From: Cytophagales bacterium
GTDB lineage: Bacteria > Bacteroidota > Bacteroidia > Cytophagales > Cyclobacteriaceae
Direction: 5' to 3'
Assembly: GCA_020402945.1 (NCBI GenBank)
Contig: JADBYQ010000006.1
Location: 1 to 64,000 of the forward strand
Length of the DNA: 64,000 nt
Below, in pieces: positions 18,270 through 27,559 of this stretch. Position 1 is the stretch's first letter. Every line of letters starts with the position of its first letter. Made by a program: the position numbers and the translations under genes. The notes beneath the pieces were generated by a model. It was not told the DNA's origin, searched no databases, and saw only the letters and a program-made list of their open reading frames with translations.

Positions 18270-20043
18270 TACTGTCGGTTAAAGTTTTTAGGAAATTTAT
18301 GATGTCTTGCTTCTCACTTTCCGTTAGTTGTAAATTATCAAAGGGAAGGGTTTGGTACCGTAAGTTCAATCCTATACCATTTCCACCACCTAATTCATAA
18401 AATTTAATCACATCTTCCAACGTATTGTAAACCCCATTGTGCATATAGGGTGCTGTTTTCTCAATATTTCTGACGGTAGGAGTTTTAAATGAAAATTTGA
18501 GTTGCTCTATTTGATTAAATTTATATCTGCCTTCATCAGAATCAATGACGGCATTTTTCCACGCGATATTTTTAGGCACCCCAATAACTTCTGACTCTGT
18601 ATTGTTGTACCAAGGTGGAACTGTGCCATTGTAAACTGGAATGAAGTGGCAGGTAGCGCATTTGGCTTTTCCTGAAAACAAATTAAAACCTATGGTTTCA
18701 CTTTCGGTAAGTATTGCTTTCCCTGCAAAGTAATGATCTACCTTGGCGCTAAAAGGCATCAAACTTCTTACATAAGACGCTATGGCATTTCTAATTTCGT
18801 AAGGCGTTATTTCCTTTTTATCTGGAAACGCCTTTGAAAACATCAAAGTTGTTTCCTTGTTTTTTGAAACTTTCTCTAAGATTTCTTTTGGGGAAAGATC
18901 AAATTCATCAGGGCTTTTCATTACACTTTCTATTTGATTTTCTAAATCTTGCGAACGTAAATCATAAAAAAAGGCCTTTTGAAAAGCTGAATACAATAAT
19001 GTTGGAGAATTTCGTTTAAACGCGTTACCGTGAATATTGGATACCGAAGCTTTTTTGCCATCTGTAAAAGATTTCTCTGCATTGTGACAAGTGGCGCAAC
19101 TCAAGCTATTGCTTCTTGACAAGCTTGCGTCATTAAATAATACTTTGCCTAAAGCCACTTTTTCCTCAGTAGATTTTGATTCTGCAAAAGGTGAAAAAGC
19201 ATCAGGATTCAGGTTTTTCCCTTGCATCAAATCCGCTAAATGACCATAGAAAACCTTACCTTCAAATAAACTTGGTGACTTTTCAATAACAATTCTAAAA
19301 TTCTTTTCTAAAGAAATACTCAATGGCATCAAATGGTTTTTAATAAAATGTAACCGATTGAAGCTATTAAAATCATTATTGTTACTAAGGTATTGCTTGG
19401 TCTTCTCTAATGATTCCGTAAAGCCAGCATTGACTTTTTCATTATTTATTTCGCAATATTTCCTATAATACTCTTCTATTCCTTCAATGGAATGTTTAGC
19501 TTCAGCTATTGAACTAAGTGCCACTGGAGAATCAAAACCAGTAATACCCAAAACGGCAATTCGGATGATTTGATGTTGAATCAGTTCATAGAAATGGTGA
19601 TTTTGAATGGGTAAATCTTTAAAATTTTGCTGAACAAATTTTAAATCGGTTTCTAAAATGCGCACTTGAGTTTTTAACTCAACTAAGTCTACACCTTCGC
19701 TGAAAACAATTTCTTCAATAACCTGAAATCCAACGGCCTCATTTACAACATTATCATCCGTTTTTATCTCAGGTAAGGCAGGCCCATTAATTCTGCGAGC
19801 AAGACCTTGAAAATAATACTCAACAAAAGGCTCTATTTTTTTATACTCTTCTCTACTCCTTTTAAAATGTTGGATTAGCGCTTCTTCGTCTTTTGTTTTC
19901 TCCAAGTTGCCCAAAGTGCCAATTAGAGTATCTATTTTTTCTGAAATATCAGTATGTAGTTTACTTTCTAAAGTCTGATGTCTTTTATCTACACATGAAA
20001 AGCTAAAAGCCAAAATAAATAGCAAAAGTATAGTTCTGTTCAT
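18256..20043 (-). CDS. Diheme cytochrome-c peroxidase/MauG-like protein with long N-terminal domain
   Basis: A 595-residue lipoprotein (signal LLLFILAFSFSC). The C-terminal 340 residues form a CcpA/MauG-type diheme protein with CATCH motifs at residues 316-320 and 462-466 and family stretches LFNDASLSRSNSLSCATCH and TPTVRNIEKTAPYMHNG. These enzymes reduce H2O2 or oxidise protein or metal substrates. The N-terminal 260 residues are helical, without haem motifs, and resemble the imelysin-like extension found on some Bacteroidota peroxidases. It shares an overlap with the small cytochrome lipoprotein and lies downstream of a PhoX-like gene, separated by a strong terminator. Confidence 0.85.
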   Translation of the reverse strand: MNRTILLLFILAFSFSCVDKRHQTLESKLHTDISEKIDTLIGTLGNLEKTKDEEALIQHFKRSREEYKKIEPFVEYYFQGLARRINGPALPEIKTDDNVVNEAVGFQVIEEIVFSEGVDLVELKTQVRILETDLKFVQQNFKDLPIQNHHFYELIQHQIIRIAVLGITGFDSPVALSSIAEAKHSIEGIEEYYRKYCEINNEKVNAGFTESLEKTKQYLSNNNDFNSFNRLHFIKNHLMPLSISLEKNFRIVIEKSPSLFEGKVFYGHLADLMQGKNLNPDAFSPFAESKSTEEKVALGKVLFNDASLSRSNSLSCATCHNAEKSFTDGKKASVSNIHGNAFKRNSPTLLYSAFQKAFFYDLRSQDLENQIESVMKSPDEFDLSPKEILEKVSKNKETTLMFSKAFPDKKEITPYEIRNAIASYVRSLMPFSAKVDHYFAGKAILTESETIGFNLFSGKAKCATCHFIPVYNGTVPPWYNNTESEVIGVPKNIAWKNAVIDSDEGRYKFNQIEQLKFSFKTPTVRNIEKTAPYMHNGVYNTLEDVIKFYELGGGNGIGLNLRYQTLPFDNLQLTESEKQDIINFLKTLTDSSENN

Positions 20044-20071
20044 TTGATTTACGTTCGTTTATTCATAAAAC

Positions 20072-20100
20072 AAAAAACCCTTCACCTTGTTGGTGAAGGG
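20072..20100 (-). terminator. Rho-independent terminator after the PhoX-like gene
   Basis: A perfect 9-bp stem (CCCTTCACC / GGTGAAGGG) with a 5-nt loop is followed on the minus strand by six Ts. It lies 24 bp after the stop of the PhoX-like gene and just before the peroxidase start, so the peroxidase pair likely has its own promoter or depends on read-through. Confidence 0.85.
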
Positions 20101-20123
20101 CTCATTGTATACATAATCACTTT

Positions 20124-21587
20124 CTACCTAGGAACACCTTTCAATATAAGTGTTTGTCCACCTGATTTGTAAGACTGTACAGAAGTAGCTTTGCTCGGGT
20201 TTAAAAATTTGTCGCCTTCTACCCATGTATGAGTGTGTATATTGATCGTAAATGTACCAGCAACTCCTACCACGTCAGAAATATCTTCCATTGCCCCATG
20301 CTCCCAAATTCCCTTTTTCAGTTGATTGGCACCGGCAGGATTATATTTTGTATTTAAGAAATTGGCATCTCCATGTGTCATATCCATAAATACTTTCTTT
20401 GTGGCCGTACCAATGTTGTACTGCCAAATTAAAGAGTTGTGTGTAGCTTCAGGCCAAAACGAATCTCCATCTTCCTGAATATAAACATAGTTTTCGGTAA
20501 CACAAAGATTGTCGGGGTTAATGATATCGTTTCCTTTTACGTTAGCACCTGAAGGAGAGACATCGCCATCGGCAACAATTTTTAATACGCCTTTTAGTGG
20601 ATCGGTAGCATCTAATTTTAATTGATATACCCTGCCCATATATGTTTTTTCTGTACTACCACTTACGCCAGTTGCAACAAAATACAACTCTCTGTTATTC
20701 GAAGCAGAGCCCTTACGGTAATCTAAATCTTCAACACGAGCAAATTGAATGCTTTTTAAAGACGCGTTTAAATTCTCGATTTCAGAGCCAGTTAAATTTT
20801 TAGCGTTCGGAACCTCTACAAACTCAACGTTATAGTTATTATTCCAGGTGATTGCTGTTTCAATTTGATTTTGGTCAACTCTTCTTAGCACGTATAGTTT
20901 TCCATTGTCTAAATCACCAACCGTATTAGAAACATATAGATATACTTGACCGTTACCGGCATCTTCTCCCAAAATAATGACCGTTTTACCAGGATACGCG
21001 ACTTTAGTTAATGGCACAGCATTCTCGCCACTAAATTTTCCTAAGGCAGGTTTTACTCTCGAATTGTCTGATGGGTTTGCAGGTGCAATAGGGTCAATCG
21101 CATGTGTCATTGCATTCACGTTAGATTCACCAGTACTTAAAAAAGTGGGGCCGAATCCATGAATTTCAGGTGTTGCCATTGTACCTGAACACAATCTAAA
21201 CAAACCACCATCGGTATTAACAATGTACTCGCCTTTAACTATGTCTAATTTTTTGTCCAAATACAATCTAGAAATTGCCCAAGTGTTTTCATGGTTAGTA
21301 ACCATAATGTAACCACTGCCATCTGGGTTTTTGATAAATCCTTGACCATCAGGGGCGCCACCAAAAATCATATCGTTTGAATTTGGAATAGCATCTTCAC
21401 TACTAACTAGCGTAAACACTCCAACATCTGAAAACTCTGATCCCATTTTTACAAAGGATGGGGTTATGGAGCGATTTTTAAATTCTACCGTCACAGCAGG
21501 AGTACTATCATCTTTGTTACAAGAAACGAAACACGAAGCAGCTAATACTGTAGCTATAGCCATCGTTACATAACTTTTTGTTGCCAT
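20124..21587 (-). CDS. PhoX/DUF839-like beta-propeller lipoprotein
   Basis: A 487-residue exported lipoprotein (lipobox ASCFVSC, then NKDDSTPAV). The body resembles the DUF839/PhoX family: GSGYIMVTNHENTWAISRLY near the N-terminus, HGFGPTFLSTGE, ILGEDAGNGQVYLYVSNT, and IINPDNLCVTENYVYIQEDG. PhoX proteins are calcium- and iron-dependent alkaline phosphatases, but DUF839 relatives include many of unknown activity, so phosphatase function is an inference. The gene stands upstream of the cytochrome peroxidase pair and ends in a clear terminator. Confidence 0.65.
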   Translation of the reverse strand: MATKSYVTMAIATVLAASCFVSCNKDDSTPAVTVEFKNRSITPSFVKMGSEFSDVGVFTLVSSEDAIPNSNDMIFGGAPDGQGFIKNPDGSGYIMVTNHENTWAISRLYLDKKLDIVKGEYIVNTDGGLFRLCSGTMATPEIHGFGPTFLSTGESNVNAMTHAIDPIAPANPSDNSRVKPALGKFSGENAVPLTKVAYPGKTVIILGEDAGNGQVYLYVSNTVGDLDNGKLYVLRRVDQNQIETAITWNNNYNVEFVEVPNAKNLTGSEIENLNASLKSIQFARVEDLDYRKGSASNNRELYFVATGVSGSTEKTYMGRVYQLKLDATDPLKGVLKIVADGDVSPSGANVKGNDIINPDNLCVTENYVYIQEDGDSFWPEATHNSLIWQYNIGTATKKVFMDMTHGDANFLNTKYNPAGANQLKKGIWEHGAMEDISDVVGVAGTFTINIHTHTWVEGDKFLNPSKATSVQSYKSGGQTLILKGVPR

Positions 21588-21720
21588 AATATCTGTTTTT
21601 TAAATGATTTATTTGATACAAATCTCGTAGCAGAAAATGAATTGGTTATTATGTCAGAATTAACAAATTATTTATTAACAGGAGCCCTGATCGTTGTCGG
21701 GCCATTGAAAAAAGGGAACT

Positions 21721-21741
21721 AAAAGCTTTGGGCAAGCTTTT
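21721..21741 (-). terminator. Possible terminator of argS
   Basis: AAAAGCTT and AAGCTTTT form a perfect 8-bp stem with a 5-nt loop in the 288-bp gap between argS and the PhoX-like gene. On the minus strand it is followed, after seven bases, by a T-run. The delay before the T-run makes it a weak terminator candidate. I see no gene in the rest of this gap. Confidence 0.35.
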
Positions 21742-21875
21742 AAGACAGACAAGTCAACAAAGAGAGGCTTTGGCTAAAAAATGAGTTACCAATAAGGCAT
21801 AGTCAACCGATTCTCTTTGACACTTGTATCATCAATTTTACCTAGGATAACTCTGTTAAATTGACTAGTTAACAA

Positions 21876-23663
21876 CTACATCCGCTCCGGCACTTGTATC
21901 CCGAGTAGACTCATCGACCTCTTGATGACATCTGCCACCACTTTAGAAAAAGCAATTCTAAATTTCAATTTGGTCGGATCTGACTCATTAAAAATAGGAA
22001 TGGCTTGGTAGAACTGATTATATTCTTTGGCTAGTTCGTAGGCATAGTTAGCAATTACGGATGGCGAATACTCACGCGATGCTTCGTGCAGTTTGTTGTG
22101 AAAATTGTTGAGCGTGAAAATGATTTCGCTTTCTGAAGGCTCCAGTGAATCGATATTTTTTAAATCTGATGCAACTACTTTTATACCTATTGATTCGGCC
22201 TTCCGTAAAATTGACTTCACACGCGCATGGGTGTACTGAATAAACGGCCCCGTGTGACCTTGCAATTGGATCGACTCACTTGGGTCGAACATCATCCGTT
22301 TTTTCGGATCAACTTTTAGCAAAAAGAATTTCAAGGCGCCTAAACCCACCATCTCAGAAAGATTCTTGATCTCCTCCTCACCCATCTCATCTATCTTGCC
22401 AAGTTCACGCGTTTGCTTCTCCGCCTCGTCCACCATCTCTTGCATCAAGTCATCTGCATCCACCACTGTACCTTCGCGACTTTTCATTTTCCCTGTAGGC
22501 AGATCGACCATTCCGTACGAAAGATGATAGCACTTCTCGGCCCACGCATAGCCGAGCTTCTTCAAAATCAAAAACAACACTTTGAAGTGATACTCTTGCT
22601 CATTGCCAACCGTATATACTTGCCCTTCTATTTTCGGAAAATCGCGGAAACGCAAAATGGCCGTGCCGATGTCTTGTGTCATATACACCGAAGTACCATC
22701 CGAGCGTAATAAAACTTTTTGATCCAATCCATCGGATGTCAAGTCCACCCATACCGAGCCATCTTCTTTTTTGTAGAACACGCCCTGCTCCACACCGCGA
22801 AGGACTTCATCTTTGCCTAATAAATATGTTTGTGATTCGTAATACAATTTTTCAAAATCAACACCCATGCGCTTATAGGTCGAGTCAAAACCTTTATAAA
22901 CCCAACCGTTCATGGTTTTCCACAACTGAACGGTAGCGGGATCATTCGCTTCCCATTGCAATAATAACCCCACCGCCTGCTGCATGATGGGCGCTTGCTT
23001 CTCCGCCTCTTCTTTCGTTAAGCCCTTACTTTCCAGTTCAGCAATCTGCGCTTTAAAATGCTTGTCGAACTCTACATAATATTTTCCTACCAATTTATCA
23101 CCCTTCAAACCAGAGCTCTCTGGTGTCTCTCCATTGCCAAACAATTGCCAGGCAGCCATACTCTTGCAGATATGTATGCCGCGGTCGTTGATGATTTGAA
23201 CTTTATGAATTTTGTAGCCTAGTGCTTTATAAATTTCAGCAACAGAATATCCCAAAAAATTATTTCTCAGGTGACCTAAGTGTAATGGCTTGTTGGTATT
23301 GGGTGATGAATACTCCACCATCATCTCTTTGCCATTATCTGGCAGTTGCCCAAAAGAAGAATTCGAATAAATCGATTCAAACACCTGCGCCCAAACGGAA
23401 TCGCTTATTGACAAATTCAAAAAGCCTTTCACCACATTATACCTGCTCACCAATCCTGAATTGATTTGCAAATATTCACCAATCATCTTCCCGGTTTCCT
23501 CGGGAGATTTCTTAGAGAGTTTTGTTAACGGAAAACATACCAACGTATGCGAGCCTTCGAACTCAACATTAGTCGGTTGTACCTGCACTTGCTCAACGGA
23601 TTGATTGAAAAGTGCAGTCATTGCTTTTTGGATTTCAGCTCGGAGGGTGAGGTCTAAATTCAT
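21876..23663 (-). CDS. argS: Arginyl-tRNA synthetase
   Basis: Class I synthetase charging tRNA-Arg. The 595-residue length is usual. SSPNTNKPLHLGHLRNN includes the HIGH motif as HLGH (residues 128-131); the KMSK loop is present as GKMKSREGTVVDADDL. The C-terminal DALR anticodon-binding domain ends with the typical MSLLGIQVPERM. Upstream, across 89 bp containing an inverted repeat, lies the deoxyhypusine-synthase-like gene on the same strand. Confidence 0.97.
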   Translation of the reverse strand: MNLDLTLRAEIQKAMTALFNQSVEQVQVQPTNVEFEGSHTLVCFPLTKLSKKSPEETGKMIGEYLQINSGLVSRYNVVKGFLNLSISDSVWAQVFESIYSNSSFGQLPDNGKEMMVEYSSPNTNKPLHLGHLRNNFLGYSVAEIYKALGYKIHKVQIINDRGIHICKSMAAWQLFGNGETPESSGLKGDKLVGKYYVEFDKHFKAQIAELESKGLTKEEAEKQAPIMQQAVGLLLQWEANDPATVQLWKTMNGWVYKGFDSTYKRMGVDFEKLYYESQTYLLGKDEVLRGVEQGVFYKKEDGSVWVDLTSDGLDQKVLLRSDGTSVYMTQDIGTAILRFRDFPKIEGQVYTVGNEQEYHFKVLFLILKKLGYAWAEKCYHLSYGMVDLPTGKMKSREGTVVDADDLMQEMVDEAEKQTRELGKIDEMGEEEIKNLSEMVGLGALKFFLLKVDPKKRMMFDPSESIQLQGHTGPFIQYTHARVKSILRKAESIGIKVVASDLKNIDSLEPSESEIIFTLNNFHNKLHEASREYSPSVIANYAYELAKEYNQFYQAIPIFNESDPTKLKFRIAFSKVVADVIKRSMSLLGIQVPERM

Positions 23664-23672
23664 TTAGTGTTG

Positions 23673-23734
23673 GATGTGAGATATGAGATATGAGACGTGA
23701 GATCAACGGTAGTCGCTTTCTCAATACTCACATC
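23673..23734. repeat. Imperfect inverted repeat between argS and the DHS-like gene
   Basis: The 16-bp arms GATGTGAGATATGAGA (23673-23688) and TCTCAATACTCACATC (23719-23734) pair except near the middle. The left arm continues as short GATATGA-type tandem words. The composition resembles dispersed intergenic repeats common in Cytophagales; it could also act as an RNA hairpin between the two genes. Confidence 0.5.
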
Positions 23735-23752
23735 TCACGACTCAATACTATT

Positions 23753-24730
23753 TTACATATCCAAAATATACGCAAACATAAGCGGAGCCACAATCGTAGC
23801 ATCACTCTCTACAATAAACTTAGGCGTATCGATATTCAATTTGCCCCACGTTATTTTTTCGTTTGGCACTGCCCCTGAGTACGAACCATAGCTCGTTGTT
23901 GAGTCGCTGATCTGACAGAAATAACTCCAATACGGAATGCTATCTCTTTCTAAATCTTGGTGCAACATTGGCACCACACATATTGGGAAGTCACCTGCAA
24001 TGCCACCGCCAATCTGGAAGAAGCCGATGCCATCTTTTCCAGAATTTTTCGTGTACCAGTCTGCCAACCACACCATGTACTCGATCCCGCTTTTCATCGT
24101 ACTGGCTTTCAGTTCACCTGTGATGCAATAGGAAGCAAAAATATTTCCCATCGTGCTATCTTCCCATCCTGGAACTACCATCGGCATATTTTTTTCTGCC
24201 GCGGCAATCATCCAACTATTTTTTGGATCGATCTCATAATATTGTTTCAAGTCGCCACTGTTGATCATGCGGAACATGAACTCGTGTGGAAACAATCGCT
24301 CGCCCTTGTCTTCGGCATCCTTCCACACTTTGAACAAATGCTTTTGCAGCCTGCGGAATGCCTCTTCTTCAGGGATACACGTGTCCGTCACACGGTTCAA
24401 ATGGTTTTGCAGCAAATCCCACTCTTGCTCTGGGGTTAGATCTCTATAATTCGGAATCCTGCGATAGTGCGAGTGCGCTACCAGGTTCATGATGTCCTCT
24501 TCTAAGTTGGCACCCGTGCAAGAGATAATGTGCACCTTATCTTGGCGGATCATCTCCGAGAAACTGATGCCCAGCTCGCCCGTGCTCATCGCGCCCGCGA
24601 GGGTTACCATCATTTTTTTGCCTTCGGCAATATGTTTTTTGTAGCCTTTCGCAGCGTCCACCAATGCGGCCGAGTTGAAGTGCAAGTAATTTTTCTCAAT
24701 AAAATCGGAAATAGGGCGATTTGTGCTCAT
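23753..24730 (-). CDS. Deoxyhypusine synthase-like protein (possible homospermidine synthase)
   Basis: A 325-residue Rossmann-type NAD enzyme. MMVTLAGAMSTGELGISF and IISCTGANLEEDIMNLV match the NAD-binding core of deoxyhypusine synthases, and GAVPNEKITWGKLN keeps the WGK lysine that forms the covalent aminobutyl intermediate in the eukaryotic enzyme. Bacteria lack the eIF5A substrate, and characterised bacterial relatives make homospermidine or similar polyamines. An arginase and an arginine decarboxylase gene lie about 6 kb away, in line with a polyamine role. The gene is complete, in the same orientation as argS. Confidence 0.82.
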   Translation of the reverse strand: MSTNRPISDFIEKNYLHFNSAALVDAAKGYKKHIAEGKKMMVTLAGAMSTGELGISFSEMIRQDKVHIISCTGANLEEDIMNLVAHSHYRRIPNYRDLTPEQEWDLLQNHLNRVTDTCIPEEEAFRRLQKHLFKVWKDAEDKGERLFPHEFMFRMINSGDLKQYYEIDPKNSWMIAAAEKNMPMVVPGWEDSTMGNIFASYCITGELKASTMKSGIEYMVWLADWYTKNSGKDGIGFFQIGGGIAGDFPICVVPMLHQDLERDSIPYWSYFCQISDSTTSYGSYSGAVPNEKITWGKLNIDTPKFIVESDATIVAPLMFAYILDM

Positions 24731-24849
24731 GACGTGGTTAGAATTTGGTGCGAAAATACGGAATAAGTTGATAGTAGGGTGTAGAAGGAATAGTTAAAAG
24801 TAAAAATTTGAAAGCAAGCACCAAAGAGCAATTTCAACATTCTACTTGT

Positions 24850-24937
24850 TGGTGTGGCCCTCGGGTTGCGCTTTCCGCTGCAAGTCCGTCTACTAGATCG
24901 CCACCACGCTTCGGGCTTTCGCTACTATCGCTCACGC
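24850..24937. repeat. GC-rich suspected repeat remnant
   Basis: A GC-rich block (containing GGGTTGCGCTTTCCGCTGCA and GCTTCGGGCTTTCGCTACTA) stands out from its AT-rich surroundings. It is open in one frame but the translated part does not look like protein. It resembles short intergenic repeats that recur in Bacteroidota genomes; only one copy lies in this window, so this rests on composition and recollection. Confidence 0.35.
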
Positions 24938-24970
24938 ATGAAGAATCGATTGGCTATATTTACTAAAAAG

Positions 24971-25219
24971 ATGATGAATTTTATGGAAGATATTTTACCG
25001 TGCAAACTTATTATTCAAAACGAAAACAATATTGCCCTCTTAGAAGTAAAGACTTTTGACGAAATGCAAAAGCATGTTAACGTAAAACAGCTACAACTTT
25101 TACAAGAATCTAAAAGAACTATAACTATTGATTACGAAGAATTGCCAATAACAGATGTAAATTTTATCGTCCACAAAAACTCAATTTGGGTTTATATTAT
25201 TGTAAAAAAGCAACTGTGA
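24971..25219 (+). CDS. Small hypothetical protein
   Basis: The track ORF starts at a GTG inside the GC-rich repeat-like block; the likely start is one of the ATGs at 24971, 24974 or 24983, giving about 82 residues. The protein reads MMNFMEDILPCKLIIQNEN and later YEELPITDVNFIVHKNSIW, alternating hydrophobic strands suggesting a small alpha/beta fold. I do not recognise a family. Codon content is AT-rich, like the next gene, and unlike the argS and deoxyhypusine-synthase-like region, hinting that both were acquired together. Confidence 0.45.
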   Translation: MMNFMEDILPCKLIIQNENNIALLEVKTFDEMQKHVNVKQLQLLQESKRTITIDYEELPITDVNFIVHKNSIWVYIIVKKQL

Positions 25220-25276
25220 CTTGTGCGAAAATTGTTATTTTTTGTTTGTTTTAACTCTTTCATTATTTAAAGCTTT

Positions 25277-25981
25277 TTGTTTATGACAGTTAGCAATAAT
25301 GATTTACGAGGTAACTGGAATAGTTTTAGTATTAATGAAAAGTTCAAGTTTTTAAATAGGATAGAAGACCTAGAAGTATTTGCATCTAGGCATGTAACAA
25401 GCTATTTATCAAAGCATTCGTCAGAAGAGGTGTTCAATTCTTTGGCACAAGACAAAGATGGTATTGAAATTCTTAGAAAATATCAAAAGATGACAGATGA
25501 TATAATGGACTTACCATTTATCCACGATGAAAATCATTATTGGAATCAAAACCGCGAATCAATCTTAGCTCATCTCTTTACAATCTCTGAAAAATGGTTT
25601 GGAAAGATTTATGACCCCACTCTCACTTTGAAATTGGAGGACTTAAGAAAGAATATCAAGAGGCAAGGAGCAATAAGAAAGATTGAAAGTACGTATTCTG
25701 GTATAGATAAACTAAGTGAAATTATTGCCCGAAACAGTCAAAAGCCAAAATTGAGTATGGTAAATCAAGCAATTGATCTTTTGGGTTGTCTTTGGAAATT
25801 TATCCTTGCAATGTTGCTAGGACTTCTTATCTATAAGGTCATCCCGATTGCAATAATGTATTTTGGGCATAGCCTCGATAGGCTGTTTGGTCTTGACAGT
25901 TTTTTTCTTGGGATGTCTTTGTTTTTCATAATTATCTATTTCGTTTATTCAATTTCAAGTGCAAAAAAGCGAAGAAGATAA
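25277..25981 (+). CDS. Hypothetical membrane protein with C-terminal helices
   Basis: A 232-234-residue protein beginning at TTG 25277 or, more probably, ATG 25283. The first 165 residues are soluble and mostly helical with many charged residues. Two membrane segments follow, LLGCLWKFILAMLLGLLIY and FFLGMSLFFIIIYFVYSI, and a short basic tail (KKRRR). No family is recognised. The gene is AT-rich and lies in the accessory stretch between the deoxyhypusine-synthase-like gene and the DUF4143 ATPase, with a REP-like palindrome right after it. It may be partner to the small ORF just upstream. Confidence 0.6.
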   Translation: MFMTVSNNDLRGNWNSFSINEKFKFLNRIEDLEVFASRHVTSYLSKHSSEEVFNSLAQDKDGIEILRKYQKMTDDIMDLPFIHDENHYWNQNRESILAHLFTISEKWFGKIYDPTLTLKLEDLRKNIKRQGAIRKIESTYSGIDKLSEIIARNSQKPKLSMVNQAIDLLGCLWKFILAMLLGLLIYKVIPIAIMYFGHSLDRLFGLDSFFLGMSLFFIIIYFVYSISSAKKRRR

Positions 25982-26015
25982 TTTTTTGTGTTGTTTTTAA
26001 CACTGTTTGATCTTC

Positions 26016-26079
26016 CTAGCCTCGAATAGTGCAAGCGTCTCGCTTGTGCCTTCTATCAAACAATATAACCTGCGGCTAG
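26016..26079. repeat. REP-like nested palindrome
   Basis: Outer arms CTAGCC (26016-26021) and GGCTAG (26074-26079) enclose an inner hairpin CAAGCG-TCT-CGCTTG (26032-26046). The 216-bp gap between the membrane protein and the DUF4143 ATPase holds no gene that I can support. The GCAAGCGTCTCGCTTG core resembles REP palindromes mobilised by Y1 transposases in Bacteroidota; no such transposase is visible here. Confidence 0.45.
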
Positions 26080-26197
26080 CACGAGTTTGTAATGTATGCC
26101 CATCCAAAATCAAACAGAGTTTCTTGGGGACACTAACCACGGATTGGGAGAATAGATCAACATCTTCCACAAAGCGAAAAACGATGCAAGGTAGCGA

Positions 26198-27367
26198 CTA
26201 TATCAAAATGTTAAGTTCTTGTAATCTTTGCAAAACTACCGGAAGGCTGACCACTCGCACGTTTTTATTGTATGGATGCTCTTTAGCTGAAGGAGTCACG
26301 ATAAAATTATGCTTAGCTTTTATGTCCTCAATGGCCAAATGATTCCCTTTGGTCAACACCGGATTATCTGTAAATTTAATTTCAATGGAAACAAAAGGTT
26401 TATTGCCTTTCACAATAATCAAGTCCACTTCAGAGCCGTCTTGTGTTCTGTAATAAAACAATTGGGCGTCATCACGCAGGTGAGTAGCAATTTGCTGAAT
26501 CACAAATCCTTCCCATGAATGCCCAAGTAAATGGTGACTAAATAACGCTTTCATGCTATGGGTATTCCAAAGCGTGTGAAGTAACCCGGTATCGCGTATA
26601 AAAATTTTTGGAGCCTTAACAATCCGCTTTTTAATGTTGTGATGATAGGCGGTTAACCTGCGCACCATAAAAGTATCTTCCAAAATATCTACAAACTTCA
26701 TGATGGTGGTTACTGAAACACCCAACGACTTTGAAAGAGAGCTATAATTGATGACTGACCCATTCGTACTGCTGATCATTTGTAACAACTGCATAACCAA
26801 CGACCTATTTATCGATAACCCTAATACGGCAATATCCTGCTGAACGTAAGTCCTGAGAAAACTATTGAGCCATTCAAAACTGTCCTTGTTACTTTTTGCC
26901 AAGTAGGCGCCAGGAAATCCACCTCTCAACCAAAGTTTCTGGTACTCCATGTACTTTGCTTCTACCAATGACAAAGGACCCAATTCACAAAAGATGATTC
27001 TACCCGCCAATGTCTCAGACCCTTGTTGAAGCAAATCTGGTGAAGCCGAGCCAGTAACAATAAATCTTCCGGGTTTCCGATTGACATCTATCACTGATCT
27101 CATTACAGGAAATAGTCCTGGTTTGTGTTGTATCTCATCCAATACTACGGTTCTTTTTATATTTTCCTTAAAATATAGTTCAGGTTCACGAAGCTGATTG
27201 AGATCAGATGGCAATTCCATATCCAAATAGACCGAATCTTTGGGAGTCACTTTAAGGATCGATTTGACCAGTGTTGTTTTACCCACTTGCCGTGGCCCAA
27301 TAACGCCTACTACCGGAAACCGTTTTGCCCGATCAAGTATAAGTTGAATAATATGCCTTTGGATCAT
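26198..27367 (-). CDS. AAA ATPase with DUF4143 domain
   Basis: A 389-residue ATPase of a widespread accessory family. The N-terminal AAA domain has Walker A GPRQVGKTTLVKS (about residues 24-36), Walker B RTVVLDEIQHKPGLFP and sensor FIVTGSASPDLL. The C-terminal DUF4143 part carries RTQDGSEVDLIIVKGNKP and VSIEIKF, a PD-(D/E)XK-like nuclease pattern. Function of the family is not established; it is often found singly in variable regions. The gene is intact and monocistronic, transcribed toward the REP-like palindrome. Confidence 0.85.
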   Translation of the reverse strand: MIQRHIIQLILDRAKRFPVVGVIGPRQVGKTTLVKSILKVTPKDSVYLDMELPSDLNQLREPELYFKENIKRTVVLDEIQHKPGLFPVMRSVIDVNRKPGRFIVTGSASPDLLQQGSETLAGRIIFCELGPLSLVEAKYMEYQKLWLRGGFPGAYLAKSNKDSFEWLNSFLRTYVQQDIAVLGLSINRSLVMQLLQMISSTNGSVINYSSLSKSLGVSVTTIMKFVDILEDTFMVRRLTAYHHNIKKRIVKAPKIFIRDTGLLHTLWNTHSMKALFSHHLLGHSWEGFVIQQIATHLRDDAQLFYYRTQDGSEVDLIIVKGNKPFVSIEIKFTDNPVLTKGNHLAIEDIKAKHNFIVTPSAKEHPYNKNVRVVSLPVVLQRLQELNILI

Positions 27368-27559
27368 CCCTGCAAATTTAAACTAAAAAAATGAATTTGC
27401 AGGGATGATTTCAACTCGTTTTCCATCTGACATACGCATCCACTAAAACTTTCTAACTTTTGCAGCCACCTGAAATCAACTCCCTGGCGCAAAAAAAAAT
27501 CTGCACTTGGAACAAAATCCCTATCTTGTCCTACCAAATATTGACCTAAACCCAACGAT

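Noticed and set aside
26007-26342. 111-residue plus-strand ORF over the REP-like palindrome
   Set aside because: Spans a palindromic intergenic region and the antisense end of the DUF4143 gene; not protein-like.
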